Source: Caballeronia calidae
GTDB taxonomy: Bacteria > Pseudomonadota > Gammaproteobacteria > Burkholderiales > Burkholderiaceae
Length of the DNA: 64,000 nucleotides
Direction of reading: 5' to 3'
NCBI RefSeq assembly: GCF_900044055.2
Contig: NZ_FCOX02000034.1
Span: 1 to 64,000 of the forward strand
The stretch's first letter is position 1. Each line of letters starts with the position of its first letter. The translations under genes were made by a program, and so were the position numbers. The notes under the pieces were generated by a model. It saw only the letters and a program-made list of their open reading frames with translations. It made no database searches and had not been told where the DNA came from. Positions 54,617-62,476 of this stretch are shown here, in pieces.

Positions 54617-54632
54617 ATGGTAACGCTACCAT
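54617..54632. promoter_or_regulatory. LacI-type operator 2 of the pentonate operon
   Basis: ATGGTAACGCTACCAT, palindromic in both 6-base arms, directly before the AAGGAGA ribosome binding site (54634-54640) of the dehydratase gene. It sits where it would block transcription or early elongation. The likely protein is the LacI regulator at 58030. Confidence 0.75.
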
Positions 54633-54646
54633 CAAGGAGACGCTGC

Positions 54647-56380
54647 TTGACTTCGAATCGCAAGAAGCCGGAAGAACTGCGCAGTCACCGCTGGTACGGC
54701 GTGAACGATCTGCGCTCGTTCGGCCACCGCTCGCGCACGGCGCAGATGGGCTATCACTCGTCCGATTACCGCGGCAAGCCGGTCATCGCGGTGCTCAACA
54801 CGTGGAGCGAGATCAACCCGTGCCACACGCATTTCAAGCAGCGCGTCGAGGAAGTGAAGCGCGGCATCTGGCAGGCGGGCGGCTTTCCCGTCGAGATGCC
54901 GGTGATGACGCTCGCCGAGCCGTTCCAGAAGCCGACGACCATGCTCTACCGCAATTTCCTCGCGATGGAAGTCGAGGAAGTGCTGCGCTCGTATCCGTTC
55001 GACGGCTGCGTGCTGATGGGCGGCTGCGACAAGACCACGCCCGGCCTGCTGATGGGCGCGATCAGCATGGACGTGCCCGCGATCTACCTTCCGGCCGGCC
55101 CGATGCTGCGCGGCGACTGGAACGGCCGCACGCTCGGCAGCGGCTCGGACACGTGGAAATACTGGGCGGAGTTGCGCGCCGGCAGGATCACCGAGGATGA
55201 ATGGAAGGGCGTGGAAAGCGGCATCGCGCGCTCGCCGGGACATTGCATGACGATGGGCACGGCATCGACGATGACGAGCGCCGCCGAAGCGCTCGGCATG
55301 ACGCTGCCGGGCTTCGCGTCGATACCGGCGGTGGATTCGCGGCATGCGCAGTACGCGTCGCTGACGGGGCAGCGCATTGTCGAGATGGTATGGACGGACC
55401 TGAAGCCGTCGGACATTCTGACGCCGACGTCTTTCGACAACGCCGTGACGACCGTGCTCGCGATGTCCGGTTCGACCAACGCGATCGTGCATCTGGTGGC
55501 GGTCGCGCGTCGCGCGGGCGTGCCGCTGACGACCGCGCGCTTCGACGAACTTGCGCGCGTGACGCCGGTGATCGGCAACATCCGGCCGGCCGGCAAGTAT
55601 CTGATGGAGGACTTCTTCTATGCGGGCGGCCTGCGCGCGCTGCTCGCCGAGCTCGGCGACTTGATCGATCGCTCGCAACTAACTGTCAATGGCGCGACGC
55701 TCGGCGAGAACATCGAGGGCGCCGAGATTTTCAACGACGACGTGATTCGCCGTCGCGACAATCCGCTGGTTCCGAACGATGGCCTTGCCGTGCTGACGGG
55801 CAATCTCGCGCCGGACGGCGCCGTGATCAAACCGGCGGCGATGGAAGCGCATTTGCTGAAGCATCGCGGGCGGGCGGTCGTGTTCAGGGACTACGCCGAT
55901 ATGGCTGCGCGCATCGACGATGAAGCCCTCGACGTCTCTGCCGATTCGGTGATCGTGCTTCAGCACGCGGGGCCGGTCGGTGCGCCGGGGATGCCGGAGT
56001 GGGGCCAGTTGCCGATTCCGCAGAAGCTTTTGAAGCAGGGCGTGCGCGATATGGTCCGCATCTCCGATGCGCGCATGAGCGGCACGAGCTACGGCGCGTG
56101 CGTGCTGCATGTGGCGCCGGAATCGTTCGTCGGCGGGCCGCTCTCGCTGGTGAGGGATGGCGATATCGTCGAACTGGACGTGCCCGCGCGGCGTCTGCAT
56201 CTCGATGTCGGCGATGACGAGCTCGCCGCGCGCCGCGCCGCGTGGACGCCGCCGAAGCGTCCGTTCGAACGCGGCTTCGGCGTGATGCATCAACTGCATG
56301 TGACGCAGGCGGACAAGGGCTGCGATTTCGATTTCCTCGAAGAGAAAACCGCGACCGGCGGCGAGCCGGACATTCACTGA
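54647..56380 (+). CDS. IlvD/Edd-family sugar-acid dehydratase (arabinonate/xylonate type)
   Basis: 577 residues from a TTG start at 54647, set by AAGGAGA six bases upstream; the ATG frame from 54617 would start inside the operator. [2Fe-2S] ligands are C59 (INPCHTHF), C127 (GGCDKTTP) and C200 ([11 protein letters not shown]), with K129 in the active site. These positions equal those reported for Rhizobium L-arabinonate dehydratase. It dehydrates an aldonic acid to the 2-keto-3-deoxy acid. First gene of a LacI-controlled operon with the RraA-like gene; the exact sugar acid is not determined. Confidence 0.9.
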   Translation: MTSNRKKPEELRSHRWYGVNDLRSFGHRSRTAQMGYHSSDYRGKPVIAVLNTWSEINPCHTHFKQRVEEVKRGIWQAGGFPVEMPVMTLAEPFQKPTTMLYRNFLAMEVEEVLRSYPFDGCVLMGGCDKTTPGLLMGAISMDVPAIYLPAGPMLRGDWNGRTLGSGSDTWKYWAELRAGRITEDEWKGVESGIARSPGHCMTMGTASTMTSAAEALGMTLPGFASIPAVDSRHAQYASLTGQRIVEMVWTDLKPSDILTPTSFDNAVTTVLAMSGSTNAIVHLVAVARRAGVPLTTARFDELARVTPVIGNIRPAGKYLMEDFFYAGGLRALLAELGDLIDRSQLTVNGATLGENIEGAEIFNDDVIRRRDNPLVPNDGLAVLTGNLAPDGAVIKPAAMEAHLLKHRGRAVVFRDYADMAARIDDEALDVSADSVIVLQHAGPVGAPGMPEWGQLPIPQKLLKQGVRDMVRISDARMSGTSYGACVLHVAPESFVGGPLSLVRDGDIVELDVPARRLHLDVGDDELAARRAAWTPPKRPFERGFGVMHQLHVTQADKGCDFDFLEEKTATGGEPDIH

Positions 56381-56393
56381 GAAGCGCAACATC

Positions 56394-57131
56394 ATGACGA
56401 CACAAGACATCGCCATTTCCGATGAAACCATCGAACTATTGCGTCACGTCAGCACGGCGACGCTCACGACGCAGCTTTTCAAGCGCGGTCTGCGCAACGT
56501 GTTCCTGCAGGGCGTCGCGCCGCTCGTGAAGCCCGCGAAGGGCGCGCCGAACATGGTCGGGCCGGCGTTCACGCTGCGCAACATTCCGGCGCGTGAGGAT
56601 ATCGATCATGTCGGCGTGTTTCAGGACCCGGAACATCCGCAGCGCAAGGCGGTGGAGACCGCACCGGCAGGGAGTGTGCTCGTGCAGGATTGCCGCGGCG
56701 AGCGCGGCGTGGCGTCGACGGGATCGATTCTCACGATGCGGCTCAAGGTTCGCGGTGTCGCGGGCATGGTGTCGGATGGCTGTGTGCGTGACAGCGGCAC
56801 GATCGGCGATATCGGATTGCCGCTGTTCTGTGCGGGCGCGAGGGCGCCGCTCAATCTCGCGAAGCATCACGCTGTGGATATGAACGTGCCGATCGCGTGC
56901 GGCGGTGTCGCGGTGTATCCGGGGGATATCGTCGTCGGGGATGTCGATGGCGTCGTCATCGTGCCGCGCTATATGGCGGAGGATGTCGCCCGTGATGCTA
57001 GCGAGCAGGAGATCTTGGAGGAGTTTTTGTCTTCGCGCGTCGAAGGGGGCGCTGTGCTGCGTGGTACCTATCCGCCGGATGAGGGGACGCTTTCTGCTTA
57101 CAGAGAGTGGCGCGAGCAGCGCGGCGGGTGA
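56394..57131 (+). CDS. RraA-like / HMG-aldolase-family protein
   Basis: 245 residues. Family motifs: ERGVASTGSILTMRLKVRGV, MVSDGCVRDSGTIGDIGLP with the substrate-binding R-D pair, and GDIVVGDVDGVVIVP with metal-binding aspartates. Such proteins are 4-hydroxy-4-methyl-2-oxoglutarate aldolases or related 2-keto acid lyases/decarboxylases; only some act as RNase E inhibitors. It follows the dehydratase by 13 bases, so cleavage of a keto-deoxy acid or a side product is a reasonable guess. A separate FAH-family enzyme at 4607 could complete such a route. Confidence 0.83.
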   Translation: MTTQDIAISDETIELLRHVSTATLTTQLFKRGLRNVFLQGVAPLVKPAKGAPNMVGPAFTLRNIPAREDIDHVGVFQDPEHPQRKAVETAPAGSVLVQDCRGERGVASTGSILTMRLKVRGVAGMVSDGCVRDSGTIGDIGLPLFCAGARAPLNLAKHHAVDMNVPIACGGVAVYPGDIVVGDVDGVVIVPRYMAEDVARDASEQEILEEFLSSRVEGGAVLRGTYPPDEGTLSAYREWREQRGG

Positions 57132-57160
57132 GTGTGTTTTTTTCGCCGGATCCCGTTTTC

Positions 57161-57180
57161 GCGTCGCGTCGCGTCGCGTC
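57161..57180. repeat. Tandem 5-base repeat
   Basis: GCGTC repeated four times without interruption, just inside the left end of the large inverted-repeat element. It looks like slippage of the GCGTC found in the arm sequence. Confidence 0.8.
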
Positions 57181-57210
57181 CGTCGGGTGTCCTGCGTGCG
57201 CTTCTTTCTA

Positions 57211-57840
57211 TGAAATCCTGTTTTCGCGTCGGTCTATTAGCGTTGCCCCTGTGCGGGGCGGCAGTCACTTTCTTTGCTGCTGCAAAGAAAGTAACCAAAG
57301 AAACAGCTATCCCCAGCCTAAGCACTTCAGGCCGGCCGCGGCACAGAAGATTGCACGTGGTCCAGCAGTAGCGAGTGCCCTCATAGGCCTAACCGGGCTT
57401 GGACCGCGCACGGTCTGACTAGCTAGAACATTAAGGGCGCTGGTTCAGCACCAAATAGCTCCGGCACAGCGCTACGCGCTGCCGTTGGGTCTGCAAGGGA
57501 CCCCAACGAATCACAAATGCAGTGAGATGGAAGCGTAAGCAAAGAAGCACACGCATCCCCGATGGACCGATCGGCCGCGAAGCGGGCCGGAGCTATTTGG
57601 TGCTGAACCAGTTTGTTATGCGGCGCGATGTGACAGACCGTGCGCGATCCAAGCCCGGTAAGGCCTATGAGGGCACTCGCTACTGCCGGACCACGAGAGT
57701 GCTTCTGTGCCGGGGCCGGTGTGAAGTACTTTGGATGGGGATAGCTGTTTCTTTGGTTACTTTCTTTGCAGCAGCAAAGAAAGTGACTGCCGCCCCGCAC
57801 AGGGGCAACGCTAATAGACCGACGCGAAAACAGGATTTCA
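57211..57840. repeat. 630-bp palindrome with two 255-bp arms
   Basis: 57211-57465 is an inverted copy of 57586-57840. The outermost ~105 bases (TGAAATCCTG through CTATCCCCA) are identical; the inner ~150 bases are diverged but collinear, ending in a conserved TGGTTCAGCACCAAATAGCT block. The non-repeated centre is 57466-57585 and contains a smaller hairpin CGTTGGG...CCCAACG. Each arm also holds a local hairpin ACTTTCTTTGC-TGCT-GCAAAGAAAGT (57267-57292 on the left). The transcript or single strand would fold into one very long stem. Confidence 0.9.
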
Positions 57841-57864
57841 CGCACGCACCCGAGCATAAACCCG

Positions 57865-57910
57865 GTGACTGCCGCCCCGCACAGGGGCAGAGCCAATAGA
57901 CCGACACGAA
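57865..57910. repeat. Partial copy of the palindrome arm module (copy 2)
   Basis: Begins GTGACTGCCGCCCCGCACAG and ends near ATAGACCGACACGAA, the same orientation as the right arm, with a few substitutions (AGAGCCAA for ACGCTAA). It lies 25 bases beyond the right arm. Confidence 0.8.
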
Positions 57911-57943
57911 TACGAGAAGTCCATAAAAGCCGAACGCAAAGTT

Positions 57944-58005
57944 AGCAGCAGCAAAGAAGGTAACTGCCGCCCCGCACAGGGGCAACGCAAATAGACCGCC
58001 ACGAA
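57944..58005. repeat. Partial copy of the palindrome arm module (copy 3)
   Basis: Contains AGCAGCAGCAAAGAAGG, then GTAACTGCCGCCCCGCACAG and ATAGACCGCCACGAA, again in right-arm orientation, ending just before the right 15-bp terminal repeat. Confidence 0.8.
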
Positions 58006-58029
58006 CCCGGGATCCGGCGAAACGAAAAA

Positions 58030-59058
58030 ATGCAGCCCAACAAGCCAAAAACCCGCCGCCCCCGGACGGGGCAAAAAACCGTCCGCATAACCGACGTAGC
58101 GACGACCGCCGGCGTCTCCCCCATCACAGTGTCCCGCGTCTTCAACGCCCCCCACACGGTGGCACCAGAAACCCTGAACCGCGTGCGACGCGCAGTCGCC
58201 GACCTCGGCTATGTGCCGAACCGCCTGGCCGGCGGCCTGTCATCGGCGAAATCGCGTTTGATCGCGGCGATCGTCCCGACCCTGGCGCATTCGCTCTTCT
58301 CCGCAACCGTGCAAGCCTTCAGCGATACGATGTCCCGCGCCGGCTATCAGGTGCTGCTCGGCCTGTCCGGCTACAGCGACGAAGACGAAGACCAGCTCCT
58401 CGACGCCATCCTGAGCCGCCGCCCCGAAGGCGTATTCCTGACAGGCGTCGCGCACACGCCGACGCTCAGGGAACGCCTGCGCAAGATCGGCATCCCGATC
58501 GTCGAAACGTGGGACATGAGCGACGATCCCATCGATATGCTCGTCGGCTTCTCGCATCACCAGATCGGCGTGGCGGTCGCGGAGCGCTTCGTCGCGCGCG
58601 GCACCCGCCGTCCCGCGCTCGTATCCGCGAACGATCAACGCGCGCTCGCGCGGCGGCGCGGTTTCGTCGAAACACTCGCGAAACACGGCATCGACGATGT
58701 CGCCGAGACGCTGATGCCCGCGCCCAGTTCCGTCGCGCTCGGCAAGGAAGGCCTGCGACGCGTGCTCGAAACCCGCGCGGGCGTCGATGCGATCTTCTGC
58801 AGCTCCGATCTGCTCGCGCTCGGCGTAGTCTCCGAAGCGCGGCGGCTCGCGATCGACATCCCAGGGCGCATCGCCGTGTGCGGCTTCGGCGACCTCGAAT
58901 TCGGCGCCGACACCTTGCCCGCGCTCACGACCGTGCGCGTGGACGGCAGGCGCATCGGCGCGACGGCGGCGCGCTGTCTGATCGACCGGCTGAACGGCGC
59001 GACGGAACGAACGCGCGTCGACGTGGGCTTCGAGCTGGTCGAGCGCGAAACGCTGTGA
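58030..59058 (+). CDS. LacI family regulator of the pentonate operon
   Basis: 342 residues: helix-turn-helix and hinge (about 18-70: ITDVATTAGVSPITVSRVFN, LGYVPNRLAGGLSS) and a periplasmic-binding-protein-like effector domain of the GntR branch (AAIVPTLAHSLFSATVQAFS, GVFLTGVAHT, GFGDLEFGAD). It probably binds the two ATGGnA-type palindromes at 54589-54632. No ribosome binding site is visible before 58030 because the repeat element ends 7 bases upstream. The first ~17 residues are basic and proline-rich. Confidence 0.88.
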   Translation: MQPNKPKTRRPRTGQKTVRITDVATTAGVSPITVSRVFNAPHTVAPETLNRVRRAVADLGYVPNRLAGGLSSAKSRLIAAIVPTLAHSLFSATVQAFSDTMSRAGYQVLLGLSGYSDEDEDQLLDAILSRRPEGVFLTGVAHTPTLRERLRKIGIPIVETWDMSDDPIDMLVGFSHHQIGVAVAERFVARGTRRPALVSANDQRALARRRGFVETLAKHGIDDVAETLMPAPSSVALGKEGLRRVLETRAGVDAIFCSSDLLALGVVSEARRLAIDIPGRIAVCGFGDLEFGADTLPALTTVRVDGRRIGATAARCLIDRLNGATERTRVDVGFELVERETL

Positions 59059-59070
59059 CGACGCGCCCGG

Positions 59071-59655
59071 TCAGGGCAGAAGATTCCACTTGATGATCGC
59101 GCGCACGTCGCGTTCGAAGCCGAGCACGCTCATCGCGGCGGTGTCCATCGCGAGATGCGCGCCGAGCGACGGCGAGCCCGTCGCCCATTGCGCGCCGAAT
59201 ACGCGCGAAAAATGCGCGTGCGAAAAAAGCGCGATGTTCGCCCCGTTCGTCGCGATCAGCTTGTCGATGAGCGCCTGCGCGCGCCTGCCGACATCGGCAA
59301 GATTCTCGCCCTCCGGAATCGGCGATGTCCACACGGACCAGTCCGGAATCTCCTTGCGGATATCCGGCGTTTTCAGCCCTTCATAGACGCCGTAGTTCCA
59401 CTCGTGCAACTCCGGCTCGACCTGCGCGCGATCGCCCAGACCGGCGAGGCGGCAGGTCTCGATCGCGCGGCCCATCGGGCTCGTCAGGACGAGATCGAAC
59501 GATTGCGATGAAAGGATCGGCGCGAGCGCGGCCGCCTGTTCGCGGCCGGCATCGGTGAGCGGCACGTCCGTCGTGCCGGTGTGCTGGCCCGACTTGCTCC
59601 ATTCGGTTTCGCCATGCCGGATCAGCCAGATATGGACGCCAACTTTCGAGTTCAT
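59071..59655 (-). CDS. Histidine phosphatase family protein (phosphoglycerate-mutase-like)
   Basis: 194 residues. Catalytic RHG motif with H14 in WLIRHGETEWS, second active-site histidine H146 in LFSHAHFSRVF, and TSPMGRAIET and EWNYGVYEGL in between. Broad phosphatase branch; substrate unknown. The start at 59655 was chosen because the upstream frame is arginine-rich. It converges with lacI, 12 bases apart. Confidence 0.88.
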   Translation of the reverse strand: MNSKVGVHIWLIRHGETEWSKSGQHTGTTDVPLTDAGREQAAALAPILSSQSFDLVLTSPMGRAIETCRLAGLGDRAQVEPELHEWNYGVYEGLKTPDIRKEIPDWSVWTSPIPEGENLADVGRRAQALIDKLIATNGANIALFSHAHFSRVFGAQWATGSPSLGAHLAMDTAAMSVLGFERDVRAIIKWNLLP

Positions 59656-59762
59656 GTCGTTCACCCGGTGTCTGAAGAATTCGCTCGCGTGCCGCCACGA
59701 CCCGGCCACGGCACAGCTTGCGATTCTGCACCGTTTGCCGCGCGCGCGCCGCGAAGCTGCGC

Positions 59763-60683
59763 TCAGTCGAGCTCGCCCGCCGCGAACGCCTTCAGCAGAT
59801 GATGCGCGATCGCAAACGGCTTCGGCGCCGATAGCCCTTGTTCGTGCGTGCCATCGAGCATCGCGGCGACGTCCTTGCGTGTGAACCAGCGCGCATCTTC
59901 CAGCTCGTTTTTGTCGATGACGATCTCGACGCTCGCCGCCCGCGCAAAGCAGCCGATCATCAGCGACGACGGAAACGGCCACGGCTGCGACGCGTAATAG
60001 TGCACGTCCGTGCAGCGAATGCCCGCTTCTTCCAGCACCTCGCGATACACCGCGTGCTCGAAAGTCTCGCCCGGCTCGACGAAGCCCGCGAGCGCCGAAT
60101 ACATGCCCGGCAGAAATTGCGGCTGACGGCCGAGGAGGCAACGCTCGCCATCGGTGACGAGCATGATGACCACGGGATCGACGCGCGGAAAATGCTGCGC
60201 CTTGCAACTCGGGCAGATGCGCCGCCAGCCCGCGCCGGCGGAATCGGTCGGCTGGCCGCAGTTCGCGCAGAAGCGATGCCGCCGATGCCAGTCGAGCATC
60301 GAGCGCGCTTCGCCGAGCGCGCTGACCATTGGCGGCGCAACGAGGCCTTGCATCGCGATGGGACGAAGCTCGACCGCTTCGACATCGGGCAGCGCGGGCG
60401 GTTCGGCGTCGAATGAATGGGCGAAAAGCGCGCGCTGATCGGCGTCGCGGCCGAGAAACACGGTTTGCGCGGGCGCGCCGAGCGGGGCGATTTCCTGCAC
60501 GCCGAAAAGCGGATCGTGGCCGCCATCGGCGCGCTTGAATAGCGGCACGTTGTTCACGAAGAGCAGAAAGCGCGTGGACGGATCGTCGCGCAGACCGGCG
60601 ACGAACGCTTCGTCGTCGCGCTTCTCCGACACGCGATCGAGCGGATCGAGCGTAAAACCGATGGCATGAGGCGGCGTGGGCAT
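59763..60683 (-). CDS. nudC: NAD(+) diphosphatase / RNA decapping Nudix hydrolase NudC
   Basis: 306 residues. Zinc site C139, C142, C157 and C160 (CANCG, CPSCK), Nudix box beginning GFVEPGETFEHAVYREVLEE at 200 and the NADH-pyrophosphatase signature SQPWPFPSS at 232-240. It cleaves NAD(H) to NMN(H) and AMP and can remove NAD caps from RNA. Length is somewhat above the E. coli enzyme (257) because of a longer N-terminal domain. Confidence 0.95.
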   Translation of the reverse strand: MPTPPHAIGFTLDPLDRVSEKRDDEAFVAGLRDDPSTRFLLFVNNVPLFKRADGGHDPLFGVQEIAPLGAPAQTVFLGRDADQRALFAHSFDAEPPALPDVEAVELRPIAMQGLVAPPMVSALGEARSMLDWHRRHRFCANCGQPTDSAGAGWRRICPSCKAQHFPRVDPVVIMLVTDGERCLLGRQPQFLPGMYSALAGFVEPGETFEHAVYREVLEEAGIRCTDVHYYASQPWPFPSSLMIGCFARAASVEIVIDKNELEDARWFTRKDVAAMLDGTHEQGLSAPKPFAIAHHLLKAFAAGELD

Positions 60684-60808
60684 AGTATTTTTCGTGTGTG
60701 ACGGGAAGATGCAAGGCCAACCGGGAATCGTAGCGAAGTTGGCGCGTCCTTGCAGGGCGACGCTTCGCCGGTTCGATCGATCAACGCCGTACGCGCGGAG
60801 ACGTGCCG

Positions 60809-61519
60809 ATGATTACGCTCTACTCCTATCCTCAGTTGTTCGGCCTCGAAGACAACAATCCGTTCGGGTTGAAGGTGTTCGCGTTCCTGAAGCTGACGGG
60901 CCTGCCGTTCGAGCATCGTCATGTGCTCGACACGAGCGCGGCGCCGCGCGGCCAGCTTCCGTATCTCGTCGACGACGATGAAACCGTCGGCGACAGCGAT
61001 GCGATCATCGCGCATCTGACGCGCAAATACGCGCTCACGCTCGACGACGCGCTGAGCGCCCCGCAGCGCGATCTCGATCTGCTGATCCGCCGCACGCTCG
61101 ACGATCTCTACTGGGTAATGTCCTACTCGCGCTGGCGCGACGACCGCTACTGGCCGCGCTTTCGCGATGCGCTGCTCGCGCAGCTTCCGGATGTCGGCGG
61201 TGAAGTACTCGAAGGCGCGCGCAAGTACAACTTCGAGCGCTATCGCTATCAGGGCATCGGGCGATACGAACCGGATGCCGCCTATGCGCGCGGCATCGCG
61301 AGTCTTCAGGCGATCTCAAACCAACTGGGCGACGGCCCGTTCATGTTCGGCGATGCGCCCGTGAGCATCGACGCCGCGTTGTATGGCTTCGTCGCGAACA
61401 TCTGGTTCTATGACATCGATACGCCGCTCAAGGAATTCGTCGGCACGCGCGGGAATCTCGTTGCGCATTGCGGCGCGATGCGTGAGCGCATGGGACAGAG
61501 CGCGGCGCCGGACCATTGA
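60809..61519 (+). CDS. Glutathione S-transferase-like protein (Fax/metaxin type)
   Basis: 236 residues. The start at 60809 is 8 bases after GGAG; a GTG two codons earlier is too close to it. N-terminal thioredoxin-like domain (MITLYSYPQLFG, GLKVFAFLKLTGLPFEHR, GQLPYLVDDDETVGDSDAII) and a helical C-terminal domain (about 85-230, DAPVSIDAALYGFVANI). The ETVGDSDAII stretch matches the GSH-binding E/S-D pattern. Substrate unknown. Confidence 0.85.
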   Translation: MITLYSYPQLFGLEDNNPFGLKVFAFLKLTGLPFEHRHVLDTSAAPRGQLPYLVDDDETVGDSDAIIAHLTRKYALTLDDALSAPQRDLDLLIRRTLDDLYWVMSYSRWRDDRYWPRFRDALLAQLPDVGGEVLEGARKYNFERYRYQGIGRYEPDAAYARGIASLQAISNQLGDGPFMFGDAPVSIDAALYGFVANIWFYDIDTPLKEFVGTRGNLVAHCGAMRERMGQSAAPDH

Positions 61520-61650
61520 ATCTCACATAGGCTCGAGCGCCGGTTGAGTGACCTTTCCTCACAATACGCTGCATTAATATCCATTGAGCCGCTCTGACAC
61601 GTCTCCGATAATGGGTCGCACATACACGCGAACTACAAACTGGAGACAAC

Positions 61651-62418
61651 GTGGAGAAGACGAACGGACGCGTCGCGGTCGTGACGGGCGGCGCAATGGG
61701 CATCGGCGCTGAAACGGCGGAACAGCTCGGCAAGCGCGGCTATCACGTGGTGCTGGCCGACCTCGACAAGGAAAACGCCGAGGAAACCGCCGCGCGTCTC
61801 AATGCGCGGGAGCTGTCGATTTCGGCGGTGCAGATGAATGTCGGCAAGCCCGAGTCGATCGCCACGGCGTTCGAGCACATCGCGAAGACGCACGGGCGCT
61901 GCGACGTGCTCGTGAACGGCGCGGGCATCGCGAAGCTGGTGTCGTTCATCGACTATCCGCTCGACGCCTTTCTCAACACGATGCAGGTCAACGTGACCGG
62001 CACCATGCTGTGCGCGCAGCACGCCGCGCGTCTGATGGTCGAACGCCGCTGGGGACGCATCGTCAATATCGCTTCGGTGGCGGGCATGCGCGCGGTCGGC
62101 AAGGGCCGCACCGCGTACGGCACGTCGAAGGGCGCGGTGATCGCGCTGACGCGCCAGATGGCCGTCGAATTGTGCGATTACGGCATCACGGCGAACGCGG
62201 TCGCGCCCGGTCCCGTCGATACACCGATGACCAAGGTCCTGCACAGCGACCAGTTCCGCGAGGAATATTCGCGCGCGATCCCGATGAAGCGCTACGGCAC
62301 GACATCGGAGATCGCGGCGGCGATCTGCTATCTCGCCTCCGATGAAGCGGCGTACACCAACGGCGTGGTGCTGCCGGTGGACGGCGGCTTTCTCTCTTGG
62401 GGCGCGGGCGCGGTTTGA
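61651..62418 (+). CDS. Short-chain dehydrogenase/reductase
   Basis: 255 residues from a GTG start at 61651 with GGAG five bases upstream. Classical SDR: TGGAMGIG (12-19), NGAG (89-92), catalytic S142, Y156 and K160 (YGTSK), and C-terminal PVDGGFLSWGAG. D37 after the second strand suggests NAD(H) preference. Oxidoreductase of unknown alcohol/ketone. It converges with the CitE-like gene; a hairpin lies between them. Confidence 0.9.
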   Translation: MEKTNGRVAVVTGGAMGIGAETAEQLGKRGYHVVLADLDKENAEETAARLNARELSISAVQMNVGKPESIATAFEHIAKTHGRCDVLVNGAGIAKLVSFIDYPLDAFLNTMQVNVTGTMLCAQHAARLMVERRWGRIVNIASVAGMRAVGKGRTAYGTSKGAVIALTRQMAVELCDYGITANAVAPGPVDTPMTKVLHSDQFREEYSRAIPMKRYGTTSEIAAAICYLASDEAAYTNGVVLPVDGGFLSWGAGAV

Positions 62419-62433
62419 CGAACCGGGCAGGGA

Positions 62434-62468
62434 CGCCGTCCGAAGTCTGCGAAGCACTCCGGACGGCG
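62434..62468. terminator. Hairpin between convergent SDR and CitE-like genes
   Basis: CGCCGTCCG and CGGACGGCG form a perfect 9-bp stem with a 17-base loop. On the minus strand a TTTTTG run precedes rather than follows the stem, and no T-run follows on either strand, so termination efficiency is uncertain. Confidence 0.55.
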
Positions 62469-62476
62469 ACAAAAAC

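Larger units (their letters stand above)
57141..58022. repeat. 882-bp inverted-repeat element filling the RraA-LacI gap
   Basis: The outer ends are exact inverted copies of 15 bases: TTTCGCCGGATCCCG at 57141-57155 and its complement at 58008-58022. Inside lies a 630-bp palindrome, and on the right two further partial copies of the arm module. Open frames run through it on both strands, but they mirror each other and are not genes. I saw no transposase and no convincing target-site duplication. It ends 7 bases before the lacI start codon, so it must influence that gene's promoter. I recall similar GCCGCCCCGCACAGGGGC repeats from Burkholderia-group genomes; not checked. Confidence 0.85.

Noticed and set aside
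57141-58022. Classification of the repeat element as an insertion sequence or CRISPR array
   Set aside because: No transposase, no convincing target-site duplication beside the 15-bp ends, and the repeats are inverted, long and few, without regular spacers.
57098-58157. Several open frames of 70-160 codons on both strands inside the inverted-repeat element
   Set aside because: They arise from the same repeat read in different frames (for example PLCGAAVTFFAAAKK), mirror each other across the palindrome and lack ribosome binding sites.
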